Of a DNA stretch of 64,000 bases, positions 10,888 through 22,726 are shown piece after piece. A program made the translations under genes and the position numbers. This DNA comes from Phragmites australis (lineage: Eukaryota; Streptophyta; Magnoliopsida; Poales; Poaceae). Numbering within the stretch: the stretch's first letter is position 1; each line of letters opens with the position of its first letter. Under the pieces are notes generated by a model. That model was not told the origin of the DNA, made no database searches, and saw only the letters and a list, made by a program, of their open reading frames with translations. The stretch covers positions 22,665,819 through 22,729,818 of the forward strand of contig NC_084924.1 in assembly GCF_958298935.1 (NCBI RefSeq), in the 5' to 3' direction.

Positions 10888-11597
10888 ACCCTGCAGGGAT
10901 ACTCCTAGATCCACACGACTTGAGGACCATACGGCTTGCTTGACCATATAAATCAATACAATGGGGTACTCATGTCAACCGTTGAGATGATACATCGCTC
11001 AGACGGAGGTACTAGAACTACTCCCGGAGCAAACTAGCACATCTTACAAGCACGCCCACTCACACCGTCAATGTTCACGCCCAAATGATGACAGTTATAG
11101 AGGTATTCGGCTCGCCTTACCTTTAGATCGGCATGTGGTAAGTTAAGTGCTAAAGCCGACTACACCGATGATCGATGCTTAAATGACGTAAGTGATCTAC
11201 GATATCCGGGTTCCTCTCCCAGCCTGCCCCTAAGACTTTCCTCCGGAGCAGATAACACCCCTAGCACTGCCCACATCTCGTCTCATACTCACCACTCATC
11301 CAACCATTATCAACCCATATCCAACATTATGATCATTATAAAAGTAAATAACGCCTATGGTCGTGAATGATGAAACAATTCATCGCTTGATTTCTACCGA
11401 ATGACCTATACATTACTAAACATTTCGATTTAACTTGTGATCTAGATACCAACAACATACTCAAAGCGATAAGAAAAGAATAAACAACCATTTAAGATAA
11501 AAATAATGTATTCAATATAGAATCTACCCACTTATACCCAATCTCAACTCAACACGTGCAAACATATATAAGCATAGTTTATAAATTTTACACTTGG
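10888..11597 (-). mobile_element. Second, older LTR fragment of the same Tekay family
   Basis: From ACCCTGCAGGGATACTCC onwards this stretch follows 8743-9490 of the neighbouring 5' LTR through several landmarks (GAGGACCATAC, CTCGCCTTACC-TTAGATCGGC, CACATCTCGTCTCATACTCACCACTC). It is clearly more diverged. It abuts the outer end of the Tekay 5' LTR exactly. So either the element inserted into an existing LTR of its own family, or the two were joined by recombination. Confidence 0.8.
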
Positions 11598-12917
11598 CTA
11601 TTGCATAGGACCACACGTATATGGGTACAGGTTTGCTACAAAAGACAGGTCAATCCACCTTTGCCCTCTTCAACTCAGAGCATCTCGGAACATAACAAGC
11701 CCAAAGCATGAGAATGTTCATCATTCACTCTGTAGCTGCCTAACCTTACGTTCAAAAAATTGTCCCCAACACAACCTTACGTTCAAAGACCAAAAAGAAA
11801 ATAAAAAAAAACACCAGCTACAATAAAAAGGCCTTTCCGAATTTTTCATAACCGACAAATAACCCAAAAATAAAATTAAGTCTCCAACCTCGACGAGTGA
11901 ACGTGGGAAATAGTGGGTCATGTACGCTCGAGTGCAGAAGTGGTTTCATGATGCAAGATGGCATTATCAACCACAAATTACGAGTCTCGGAAAATCATAT
12001 AAAAGTACCATATCATATCGCATCGCATCAAAATCTCGACTTTTCTGATTGTGCATCAGGAGCGCAAAGTATGCTAAGACGACATCAGTTTTCTCTGTTT
12101 CAAACCACGGCAGCTCAGAACTGCAATCTAAACACGGTCCATTGTCACAATCCCAACAATACTTCTACCTCAGCGAAGTCAAATTGGATGATTCCATATC
12201 CTGCAAGAAAACACGCAACCAATGAAATATTTGACTACTGATGTATGAGAACTAATAGAGGACAACTAGAATTAACTATGCACTCGTTCCATAAAACTGT
12301 AATTCCAACTCTAACTTTCCAGAGCACATAAACTACAATAGTTGTATTGCCTCCAGTTTATTCATTTCCTTGATACGGCAATATTGGCTATATAGCAGTG
12401 GTATAATAATCGAACCTGATGAGAGAAGTGACTTAAAGCACCACTTATTGACCACTGGAAGTTAGTAGTTTCAAGACATGTTCATGCTACCTTTTAACTG
12501 ACAATGGAAAAGATCTTCAAAATTTCCTCCCAAAATTCTCTCCTACTCCCACTGATACAAAAATATAAGTTGTTAAGCACATCAACATGGTCTACAAGGT
12601 GACACTTCGACTATCAAATTCTACGAATGCATTATTTCAAAAATAAAAGAGTATTTTATGAAAATATTTTTCATGATGGATCTAGTAACATCGATCTCAC
12701 TTTGTTGATCTATGTGCTTCTTTATAAAATGCAACTTACATGTTTAATCAGAGGATGTACACAGTTTGTAACTCAAGCATTCACTAACAGGCAACCATTT
12801 GCGGTCATAAGATGAGAAGTGACCCAAAGCATCACTCAGTATAAAAAACAGCATTTTAGTTCTTACTAGAAAATGCCATAAAGGTTCCCATGCAAACATA
12901 CTAGGAGCATACATAGC
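11598..12917. other. Gene-free stretch
   Basis: I see no recognisable gene, RNA or repeat family. Short frames (for example 11897-12241 plus) have no familiar domain. The base composition is typical of grass intergenic or intronic DNA. Confidence 0.5.
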
Positions 12918-13688
12918 AATGTTTCCTAAGGCGGTAGGCCAAGCCCTAGACTCGGTTGTATTTTTGGCATATTAACTCAGAAAAATAGAGAAAATGGGGA
13001 AAAATTGAATATCTCCCCCACTGCTCACTTGATTTTTTCCACCGTCAGATCCACATCCAACGGCCATCCCATCTTCTTCCTCCCGATCTATCTCCTTTTG
13101 ATCTCTTGTCCCCGCCAACGAGCATCTCCGCAACGTGACGCCCCCACCCCACCCTCCGACTGCCGTCTCCATCGGCTCCTGCTGCTGAATCTACCATAGC
13201 CGGCCACCGCCGCGCTGACTTGGCTTCGTCGGGCTATTGTTGTGATACCCCCATCTTGGCACCGCCCAACCAATGGTCTTCCTCCTCCCACGGCCGGAGG
13301 TGTCCCTGCCGCACCGCCCCCATGCCTGCCACCACCAACGAGCACCACCAGCGAGCCAGCCTGCTTCCCCAGGCATCCCTCTAAGTCCATGGAGCACTTT
13401 GATGAACCCCAACCCCGAGCTTGTCGGAGAAATCCCCTCCCCAAACCCTCGCCAGAGAAACCCCCTCCCCTAACCCTAACATCGTCGGAGATGGTCGCTA
13501 GAGATGGAGAAGGGGTGAAGGGAGGGAAAAGAAAAAAAATCAAGTGATGAGATAGGGAGAAACACTCGGGTAGAGTTTAGCAATTTGTAAAAAAAATAGA
13601 AAATAAGGAAAACACGTAGATGCTAAGCGAAGCGGTGCTGCTTCGCCTAACACCTATGCACAGCATAGCTCCGCTTTCTTAAACACTG
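12918..13688. mobile_element. Possible non-autonomous TIR element
   Basis: The left end reads CAATGTTTCCTAAGGCGG and the inverted right end reads CAGTGTTTAAGAAAGCGG, a match at 13 of 18 positions. Between them lies a GC-rich Pro/Gly-coding-looking core (13005-13547) with open frames on both strands and no known domain. No clear target-site duplication was found: the flanks read CATACATAG and ACTAATAGC. It could be a MITE-like or gene-capturing element, or a coincidence. Confidence 0.35.
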
Positions 13689-15707
13689 ACTAATAGCCAT
13701 AATGCAAGGTCACAGGATATTTTAACTGTGATAAAATCCAATGCACTTAATGCTCACCAGGACACTTTAAGTGCTCTTTTTTTTTCTAGCTTTCAAAGGT
13801 TAAGCCAAAACCCATCGCAAAAAAAGAAAGAAGGTTAAGCCAAAACATCTAGGTAATACATAAAAGTAGATGGCTATGGTACATACATCTAATTATAAAA
13901 TGTTTTTGAACTTTGTCCTACCCCAATACTTTTTTCCAAACCTCAAAATACGTAGTGAATAGTGGGAAAAACTGTATGTGAAGTGCATAATTAATTAAAG
14001 TAACCATTCTTATTTAACAAATTAATTGATTATACTACAGCCCAAGCATGGGACCTCAAGTAGGAAACAACTGTTTAGACCATCTCATTACAGGTTCTTC
14101 ATGATTTTTAATAGAGTAGGCAATGTGAAATAAACACACTATATAATATAATCATCTTAATGTTATGTTAGCATTTTCTTAAGTATGAGGTCACTGAATA
14201 TAAATTAAATACCTCAAAAAGGTTTGAAGTACAATTAACAATGCAGAATAGCTTCCGCAATATTTGCTACAGCTTTTTCTGGACCTCGAAAATCATAATT
14301 TAAAATATTCCCTCCACAAGTAAGAAAGGTGACACCCTTGAAGCTTGTCGTTGAACCATATTAATTTTGTGCAAAGACCATTTTCAGAACATGTAGTTTT
14401 GATATGTGAAAATGGTATGAGTGATTCTCATAAAAATAATTTCATAGCATTGCAAAAATATTGAGTTATAAAATTTAGTTGTCAAAGTGCCATCTCATTA
14501 ATCTTGAACAATCGAAAATTTGTGGGTGGAGGGTGCATGGCAATACATAGAACATACCTCAGCAAACACATTCTATCTGAACCATAAATTAAGTTCAAAA
14601 TTCTATATGGAGGGAATGTGAATATATTAGAACTATAGAAGTGACCCCCCTACCAAAACAAACAAGTTTCACCTGAACCACAGATTGTTAAACACAACTA
14701 GAACTTTACAACCTTTTAGCTATTATAACATATTCTTTCAAATTTTAAAAGCTTGTTGATCTTTGCAAGATGTTTGTAACAAGTCTCTGAGAAACCTGAC
14801 TAACAGTGATCGTAAATATACAAAGCATGGTCCAACATTGCCATATCCAAGCAAGTCCTCTATAAAAACTACAAGGGCACCATGATAATGCATACAAGTG
14901 CAGCATCATTGCAGAAATCAAGTGGTTTTCTGTGCTACTGCACACCCCTAGATGACACACTAGACCCTCTCAATTTTGATTTCCAAGAAAGTGACAACAA
15001 ACAGTATAGGAGGGAGTAATAATTGGTTCCATAGCACTTTTCAGTCAAACTAACTTAGGCTCTCCAGTTATTAGACGTCAAAACAGGTTGTGCAGATTCC
15101 CCACTGTTCGATCAGGTCAGACCCTTCCAAAAATTTTAAGGAAAACGTAATGGTTACGCAGAACTGGCAAATCCTCACTTCATCAAAATAGCATTGAACT
15201 TATTCAGTTTAGTATAATAGTACCACTCAAATTTCACCCATGTTCTACCATTCCATCAATAACTGTCCGTTCTTCAACTACTTTGCACAATTTGGGAAAT
15301 AGACTTCTGCTGAAAACCCCAACATAACCCTCTTCCATTTCTTGCTCATGTTTCAATGCATCACATCTTATGTGCCATGCTCCATCTGTCCCTCTCAGTC
15401 CCACCCAGCCACTACACAGCATCTTCCATGAAGAGAATTACTGTATGCTAACCATCTAAGAGGACCTTAACCATCATATTGCATAAATGGGCATTTCACA
15501 AATCGCAACATCAGTTCACCCATCAGAGATGACTCTAGGTCTTTGACTCTATTTGGAGAAGGTTCGAGAATAGACATAAGTAGGACGGAGCGATACAAAG
15601 GTCTCAGGTTTTAAGTGGGGCAATTATGTCAATGCAATTGGCATAGAAGCTTAAGTGAACAGAAATGGTAAAAACAGGATCTCTAAAGCATGAGTGGTTT
15701 TGATGTG
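13689..15707. other. Gene-free stretch left of the LINE
   Basis: No family is recognisable. Several short minus-strand frames (14745-14960, 15234-15422) lack known motifs. This DNA and that from 22727 onward were contiguous before the LINE inserted. Confidence 0.5.
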
Positions 15708-15722
15708 AACCAAACAAATCAA
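15708..15722. repeat. LINE target-site duplication, left copy
   Basis: AACCAAACAAATCAA, identical over 15 bases to 22712-22726 beyond the LINE's 3' A run. It marks the target-primed reverse transcription site. Confidence 0.9.
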
Positions 15723-15939
15723 AATGAACTCGGTACAATGGAGCTGTTACACCCCACCCCACTCTGGCGACCCCGTCGCCCCGCCCCCCCCCCCCTCGAT
15801 CCAATCCTCTCCGGCTCCAATTCCTCTCAAGATCGCTCTCCCCGCCCCGGGTTCCGTCAGCTCCGGGTTTCTTCCTGCGTCCTAGCCCACAGATCCGGTC
15901 GCCAAAGGTTCTTCCTGCTAGAGTACCTCCAGAGATCTG

Positions 15940-18778
15940 GTGCCCGAGTCGGCGCTAGTTCATCCCTTTCCAACGAATCAATGGCTCTCTTCTTCAGCTT
16001 TGCCCTCAAACCTTCCAGATCTTCACTGTTTTCCTCAAGCTTTACCTGCAGCAGCTGGAGCTTCGTATTCAGTCGGTTCTCTAGACCTGCAAAGCTTGGA
16101 GCTTCAGCGATCTACGCCGCAGGCCACCACCGAGCTCCCAAAGCACCATCCGGTGCGCACCGTGCAAGTTTTTCCTGCTCTGGCCTCCTTGGCCAGCTGC
16201 ACTAGATCAGGCATGGAGATCTCCCTCGAGAGCTCTCGCCAATGTCTTCCGCGTTCCGAGTTCCTTGCCGCTATGGTCCACTCGGTGCGAGAAGATCTAG
16301 TGGCCAGGGAGGGTGAAGGATGGCAGACAGTAAAACAAAGTCCTGGTGATGTAAAGAGAGAACTTTTTTGACGAAGCCAGTAGCTAACCAACCAAAAGAT
16401 CAAAAGGTCCAACAAAGAAGGGAGAGCTATAGAAAGAAGATGCAAGGTAAATGTTTCAATTGTCTAGCAATGGACCACAAGGTTGCGGCTTGCAGAGATC
16501 CCACTTGTTGTTGGAGGTGTGGTTCAAGTCATAAGGCCCTCCAGTGTGCTGCTTCCCCAAGAATCTCCCAAGAACGTTCCCTCCGGAAGCTAGACTCGCA
16601 CTCATCTCCGGCCAGCAACAACTCTGCTTCGGCTTCTCGACCTTATCTCCAAGCGCTCCTGACCAATCTGCACATGCCCAAGCCATGCAGTAAGGTCTCA
16701 AGGACAGCCCCAGCTATGAGCAGGGAGAGGATGACGTCGTTCCAGGGGCACCCTTCTGCTGTGAACGTGAAGGTAATGATGCCGGTTGGCGAGGGCCTTA
16801 CGCCTATGACGACAGTCCATCATTCCAGCAGCTTACCGGAGGCACGTTGTGGTTGGTGCAGTGTTGTCGAAGACAGTGTAGATGATAGGAGGTGAGCTCG
16901 ATGGTGCAGGAGTGCATCTTCCTGGTGGCGCGCCCCTCGTCGTGATCCTTGGTTTGCTGAACCACGATCAGAGGAGCCGAGGAGGCCATTACCTCGGGCC
17001 CCCGGATGGAGCCTTGCTCACTCTGGCCCCCCACCGCGCAGTTGTCTGCCTTCGTGTAGGCGTGTCACCTTCGCCTCACCAGTGGTGACGGTGTTGTGTG
17101 GCACTGAAGGTAGGCGGAGGCCTGAGGCTCTGAATAAGGAGTACATCGACAACGAGCGCAACCGCAAGTCCGGCCCAGTGCCGGAGCAGCAGGAATTGGC
17201 CTTCCACGCAGGAAAACAGAGAGAACGTCAGCATTCTTCAAGCAGAGTCTCACAAGAGTATAAGGTGGCAATTGTTTTCTGACCAGAGTGTAGATGTCAC
17301 CAACAAAGAAAACCGTGTGCCTGGTGTTGTACGGTTTTTCGATGTCCTTTATGATCCTATGATGTTTGAGAGCTCCCTGCTAAAGCCAAAGATGGGAGTT
17401 CGCTTTCCCAACCCGTGGGTGAAGCAAGATTGCCAATGGCTGGTACATAATAGGATTTACTGTGCAGATTATAGTGCCGAAGTTATCCAATCCAAGGAAA
17501 ACAGTGTGCCACAGTTCCTCTCTTCTTTCTGTGCCCCTATGCTACAGGAGGATGCTATTCAGAAGCTCGCAGAAGATCGTGGCCTAGCTCTTAAGGGCAG
17601 AGCTCCTAGGCGTCCAGCGTGGGTGTCTGTCCCCAACGACTTCCGCTTTACGTCGGGCGCGGCCAGTCAGGTCAACAGCGCCGATGAGATCTTTAAAGTT
17701 TTTGTCGCTACAATCTCCATGCCACCTCTGTTTCTGGAACCTCTAATTTCATTTTCCCCACAACCTAAAAGCACACATGGAAACACAATTCACTCTCCAA
17801 GGCGAAGTGTTTGTTGTTCTAATAAAGAATTTCCAGGCATTTCTTTTGAGCAGCTTGCGCATGGCCTTCTTCCCTCAGGCGTTGACCAGATTTGTGTTGC
17901 CCCTCAACCCCTTGCCACCGCGCCAGCGAGCTTTCTGTCCATGGCGTTGCAAGGGAGTTTCAGGGATTCGGCGGGGGTGACGCTCGCCGGTGTGGGCGGT
18001 ACCCATGCTGGCTCCTCGTCGATGTCAGGCATGACAATAGGACCCCAGGACCTCGTGGTGGGCACTGCTGTTGGTTCCCAGCAGCCAGGCTCATGGTACC
18101 ATCAAGCCCCAGACCGAGTGCCACGTGTGAGGTTTTTATCGATTGTTTGCCGACTGCTGCGGATCGTCTCTTGGACACGCCAACCCCAGCGCTACCTTCG
18201 GTGTCGTTGTCCAAAGGTTTTTCTGCTCCATCGCTTTCTCATGGGCGTGCAGACCTGCGTGTTCTCCCGTGTGTCATGGTGGGACCACGGTCGTCTTCCT
18301 GCATGACTGTGAGAGGTTTCGTCTCCCCCCTTCGGTGGCTGGTCTAACAGTCTATTCCCGATGCCGATGGCAGACCAACACAAAGCCTGCTTCTACACCT
18401 GCCGTGGCCGACAGCCCCTCGGATCCTACTTCTCCATGTTTTGCTCCTCGTTTGGGCTTCGTTAACTACACTCCCTCCCAGCTGGCTGCAGGTTCTGGAG
18501 ACCACCCTCCTGCAGGCCCAGGCAATCAAGCTGGTTCCTGCCTTGAGGAAATCACCCCAAATGATGCGGCTACGGTGCATGCCTTCATTGAGTCAGTGAC
18601 CAAACCTATAGAGGTTCCTTTGTTTCAGGAAGCTCCCCAACTCAACTCCTTAGAGTACACACACACACAACCCAAATTCCTGCTTAGAATCCTCGAAGGA
18701 GTGGGAGACTTGCAAAAAAAGCTACAACCAGCAAACATGTTGTGCAGATTGCGCAAGATTTGCTCGCTAACAAATTAG
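15940..18778 (+). pseudogene. LINE ORF1 (RNA-binding Gag-like protein), broken
   Basis: Pieces lie in several frames. 15940-16371 ends with EGEGWQTVKQSP, a block that usually precedes the knuckles in plant L1 ORF1. 16368-16895 carries two zinc knuckles at 16453-16560: CFNCLAMDHKVAAC (CX2CX4HX4C) and CWRCGSSHKALQC, one residue short in the spacer. 17272-18306 and 18143-18778 hold the long C-terminal half, ending with a stretch containing VHAFIESVTKPIEVPLFQEA, similar to ORF1 tails I know. ORF1 protein coats LINE RNA. Frameshifts near 16370, 16900 and 18200 prevent expression. Confidence 0.7.
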
Positions 18779-19062
18779 GTGAACTCTCCCCCCAACAGTC
18801 TTCACAATCCAAAAAAATTACTACATATGGAGCGTTTCGAGCAACCGTTATCAAAGGCAGCCATCGAGGTGATCACCGCCCTGGTTGACAAGTGGGACAG
18901 CCAAGACAAGAAGAAGACTGCAGAGGACTGCGCCAGCAGCACTGGTTGTAGCTGCACCTGTGCAGCCATGAAGCGTGTCGGTTGCCTTTCAGTTGCAACA
19001 AAGCCTGACTTAATGCTTCTAGTATCTCCAGATGTCCTCCATAATGTCTATGTCGCAAAGTA

Positions 19063-20090
19063 ATGTTTCCATCTTACTCGGCGACGAAACAGTCAAGTGT
19101 CAGTAGTCTTGTGATATCCACCAGGGCGACTATCATCTTCTTCCAAGAGACCAAAATTCAAAGTTGGAATGATACGCTTGTAATTGAGACTCTCGGGCCA
19201 AACTTCATCAACAGCTACGTTACTCTGGCGTCGATTGGCGCAAGTGGTGGCATCCTGTTGGCATGTGATGCAAAAATTTTCACGATCTCTGATACGCACA
19301 CAACCGCGCACACCATTTCAACTTCTATCACCATGTTAGCTGACAGCAACATTTGGTCTTTAACCACAGTATACAGTCCTCAAAAAGACAAGCAAAAGCA
19401 GCAGTTCTTGAGAGCACCACCCTGCGACCCCTAATAAAGCCTGAATGGTTAATCATGGGTGATTTCAACCTTATCTATCAAGCTCAAGAAAAAAACAATA
19501 ACCGCTTGAATTTACGTATGATGAGGCAGTTCAGAAAAACGATCGACGACCTGCACCTACAAGAGCTTAAGCTTCACGATCGCAGATTTACCTGGAGCAA
19601 CGAACAGGTAAACCCAACCATGACAAGACTTGACCATTTTTCTGCTCCTCTGAGTGGGACTTGCTTTTCCTGTCAGCGTTCCTTTCCACTCTCTTCCAGC
19701 GATTCAGAGCACAGCCCACTCCACCTCAATGGGGAAGCCCTTGTGCATAGGTTCATAGGGTTTAGGACGGAGTCTTTCTGGATGTCAATGCCAGCATTCA
19801 GAGAGGCAGTCCAAATGGCGTGTCCACAGCCGATCTTGGTATCTGATGCCGTTCTCCAAATACATGTCAAACTAAACAAAACCGCTAAAGCTCTCAAGAT
19901 ATGGAAAAAGCAACAGGTGGGGGATCTACGGCTGCTAGCCGTTGCTCGAGAAGTAATTCTAAGGCTAGATGTCGCTCAAAAAACCAGAACGCTCTCTGTT
20001 GATGGAAGAGACCTCCGGAAATGGCTCAAAGAAAAGGTGACCGGCTTGGCTGTTTTGGAAAAAATTCGGGCAAGGAAACACTCAAGGTAG
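19063..20090 (+). pseudogene. LINE ORF2, endonuclease domain, broken
   Basis: The apurinic-like endonuclease nicks the target DNA to prime reverse transcription. Motifs seen are IIFFQETKI with the catalytic Glu (about 19130-19160), GASGGILLACD, and, after a frameshift near 19400, WLIMGDFNLIYQAQEK with the Asp-Phe-Asn pair and RRFTWSNEQ-NPTMTRLDHF. The last motif reads SEHSPLHL, where the family has Ser-Asp-His, so a catalytic Asp has become Glu. The first strand of the domain (about 19048-19110) is out of frame. Confidence 0.85.
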
Positions 20091-21300
20091 ATTTCTATCA
20101 AGTTGTCAGACGCCAACACAAAGTTTTTCCACATCAAAGCAAATGCTAGAAGAAAGAAGTTATCCCAATACTAGCCTCTGACGATGTAATTGCCACTTCT
20201 CACCAAGAAAAAGAAGCCATGCTATACAGGCATTATGTCCGGCATCTAGGAATAAACCAGAAAAGAGACCTAGCGATAAACTGGGAGGCTTTAAACTACC
20301 ATCCACATGACCTAACAGATTTGGAAGCTCCTTTCGACGAAGAAGAAATTCATGATACAATAAAAGACATGCACTCGGAAAAATCCCCGGGCCCGGACGA
20401 CTTCATAGGCGGTTTCTACAAAAAATGTTGGGATCCGAGCCCTCAATACTTTCCACAGATTGGGATCCGACAAACTTGAGATAATTAATGAAGCTAACAT
20501 CGTTTTGCTGCCGAAGAAAGAAGGTGCTCAGTCAATGGCTGAATTCAGACCGATTAGCCTTATCAATAGCCTAGCCAAAATCATCTCCAAACTTCTCACC
20601 AACAGGCTTGCTCCCCGCCTAAACAAGTTAGTCCCCATAAGCCTGAGTGCTTTCATAAAGAGGCGTTCGATACATGATAACTTCTTATACGTCCAGAGCG
20701 TGATCAAGGAGCTTCACAGAGCAAAGCAACTAGCGCTTTTTGTCAAGCTAGACATTTCAAAAGCGTTCGACTCCGTTAATTGGCCTTACTTGTTGGAGGT
20801 GCTGCAAGTCCTAGGCTTTTGGTAGCGGTGGAGAGACTAGATCACTGCGCTTCTGGCATCCTCATCTTCAAGGATAATCCTAAATGGGATCCCAGGCCGG
20901 ACTTTTCGCCACTCTAGAGGACTCAGACATGGAGATCCTCTTTCACCGATGTTGTTTATCTTGGCAATTGACCCCCTCCACCGAATCGTCTTGGAGGCAG
21001 CTAGTTCTAGCATCCTCAAACCAACCCTGCCTAGAGTGGCTACCCTCTGTTGCTCCCTATATGCTGATGATGCTGCTATTTTCACCATCCCAGATAGAGA
21101 TGAGCTCAATGCCTTGAGATTGATTCTGGACGCGTTTGGAAGATGCTCAGGCCTTGTAACTAACTTGGCAAAAACTGAGATCTACCCAGTACATTGTGAT
21201 AACTTCGACCTGCAAGATATTCTATTTGGCTTCCCTGGGAAAGTTGGAGCCTTCCCTTGTAAATATCTGGATCTCCCTCTTCACACGAGACGTTAACGAA
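20091..21300 (+). pseudogene. LINE ORF2, reverse transcriptase domain, broken
   Basis: 20219-20479 carries the pre-RT block ending KSPGPDDFIGGFYKKCWD. 20460-20825 holds NEANIVLLPKKEGAQSMAEF, RPISLINSLAKIISKLLTNR and FVKLDISKAFDSVNW with the first catalytic Asp. Two in-frame stops follow within nine codons (20823-20825 and about 20847). The frame 20949-21296 has MLFILAIDPLHRIV and the active-site SLYADDAAIF. The match to plant L1 reverse transcriptases is strong and the core residues remain. At least three frame breaks inactivate it. Confidence 0.9.
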
Positions 21301-22530
21301 GAGTTGATGTCCAACCTTTGATAGCCAAGGTGAGCAGCAAACTTCCAGGTTGGCATGGGCGGCATTTCTCGCTTGCAGGACGTGAAACGCTGGTCAAAAC
21401 AGTTCTATCATCACAAACTACTTACCACCTCACGGCTCTACCTTTACCAAAGTGGTTACAAAAAAAAGATTGACCGCATACGACAAAGCTTCCTTTGCAA
21501 GGGAGAGAAGCCAGACAAGGTGTGTGGCGGCCATTGCTTGGTCACTTGGCTGACAGTAACCAAGCCAAAGGAAAAGGGAGCCTGGGGATCCCTGATTTAG
21601 AGAGATTTGCACGAGCTCTTCGCCTCCGATGGCTCTGATTTCAATGGTAGGATGATGATCGACCATGGAAGGGGCTTCCACTGCCATGTGGTCAGACGGA
21701 CAAGGATTTGTTCAATGCATCCACTACTGTTTCAGTGCATAACGAGGAGAAAGCTGAATTCTGACACTCGAGCTGGATAGATGGACAAACACCAAGAAAT
21801 ATTGCTCCATTGATCTTCGCCAGATCAAAGAGAAAGAACTTTCGGGTGAAGCAAGGGCTCAATAACCATCAATGGCTGGGATATCTAGAGGATATAACAA
21901 CACAGGAAGAGTTGCTACAATTAGTGGAACTTTGGGACAAGGTGAAACACATCCAACTCACGCAAGATGAGCCTGACAAGATTATGTGGCGATGGACAAC
22001 AAACGGGCAGTACATGGCCAACAGTGCATACAAGGTGCAATTCCACGGCACAACGATGAAGCACAACATGAGTGCAATCTGGAAGGCAAAAATCCAACCG
22101 AAATGCAAAGTGTTCGCTTGGCTCCTCCTGCAAAACAAGATCCTAACAACAAACAACCTAGCCAAAAGAGGATGGCCCCATGACTAGGCTTGCCGGTTAT
22201 GTGATCAAGTAAATGAGACCGACGCACCTTTGCAAAGACTGCGTTTTCACGAGAAAAGTATGGTCACACCTTCAATTCTGGCAGCAGCTTCACAACATCC
22301 CAGCGGTGGACCGTTTTCACACCATTTTTGGATGGTGGCTTGCGGCGGCAAAAAAAATCGACAAACAATTGAGATGTTATTTTGATGGCCTCGTTTTTGT
22401 TTTCTGGTGGAATATTTGGAAGGAGAAAACCTCAAGGACTTTCCAATACTCAAGTAACATGGCACTAGAAGTGGCTCACAAGATCAAGGACGAGACCTTC
22501 CTTTACCTGTCGTCTTTAGGAGTCTTTTAG
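21301..22530 (+). pseudogene. LINE ORF2 C-terminal region with zf-RVT domain, broken
   Basis: 21355-21600 continues the thumb and connection region. 21810-22187 shows the block before the zinc region, DKIMWRWTTNGQY-ANSAYKVQF and KCKVFAWLLLQNKILTTNN. An in-frame TAG at 22185-22187 precedes CRLCDQ, the first half of the zf-RVT zinc motif. 22213-22530 has HLCKDCVFTRKVWSHL, its second half, and FVFWWNIWKEKTSRTFQ, then the ORF2 stop. This domain is typical of plant L1 elements; its precise role is not settled. Confidence 0.85.
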
Positions 22531-22713
22531 TTGTTCCTTCTATTTGCTTCTTTTATCGTTTGCTTCTATCGAGTTGCTTGCTTTTGTGCGTGCGACTCTG
22601 ACCAGTTGGTTGGGCCTTTTTTTTTCTTTTTTTTCTTGCCTTTTTCTGAGCTCCTGTTTTACTTCTCGTCTAATAAAATTGGTGGAGCTCCCGCCATCGT
22701 TTCCAAAAAAAAA
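22531..22713 (+). other. LINE 3' UTR and A run
   Basis: The T-rich untranslated tail has an AATAAA-like signal (CTAATAAAATTGG near 22669) shortly before the terminal A run at 22705-22713. This fits the end of a polyadenylated LINE transcript. Confidence 0.75.
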
Positions 22714-22726
22714 CCAAACAAATCAA
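22712..22726. repeat. LINE target-site duplication, right copy
   Basis: AACCAAACAAATCAA follows directly on, and overlaps, the terminal A run of the LINE. It is identical to 15708-15722. Confidence 0.9.

Larger units (their letters stand above)
15723..22713 (+). mobile_element. L1-type LINE, full length, inactivated
   Basis: The element is about 7 kb, bounded by a perfect 15-bp target-site duplication and ending in a short A run at 22705-22713. It has a GC-rich 5' leader, an ORF1 with two CCHC knuckles, and an ORF2 with an apurinic-type endonuclease, reverse transcriptase (YADD) and the C-terminal zf-RVT region of plant L1 elements. The intact 5' end with flanking duplication shows full-length insertion. 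Every ORF has stops or frameshifts. The DNA on either side reads as one sequence when the element is removed. Confidence 0.93.

Noticed and set aside
13088..13543. 151-codon Gly-rich minus-strand frame
   Set aside because: Low-complexity frame in a GC-rich island with equally open frames on the other strand; no domain, and it lies between weak inverted ends.
15234..15422. Minus-strand frame as a host exon
   Set aside because: The peptide looks moderately protein-like, but there is no family match, no clear splice sites, and it cannot be joined to anything nearby.
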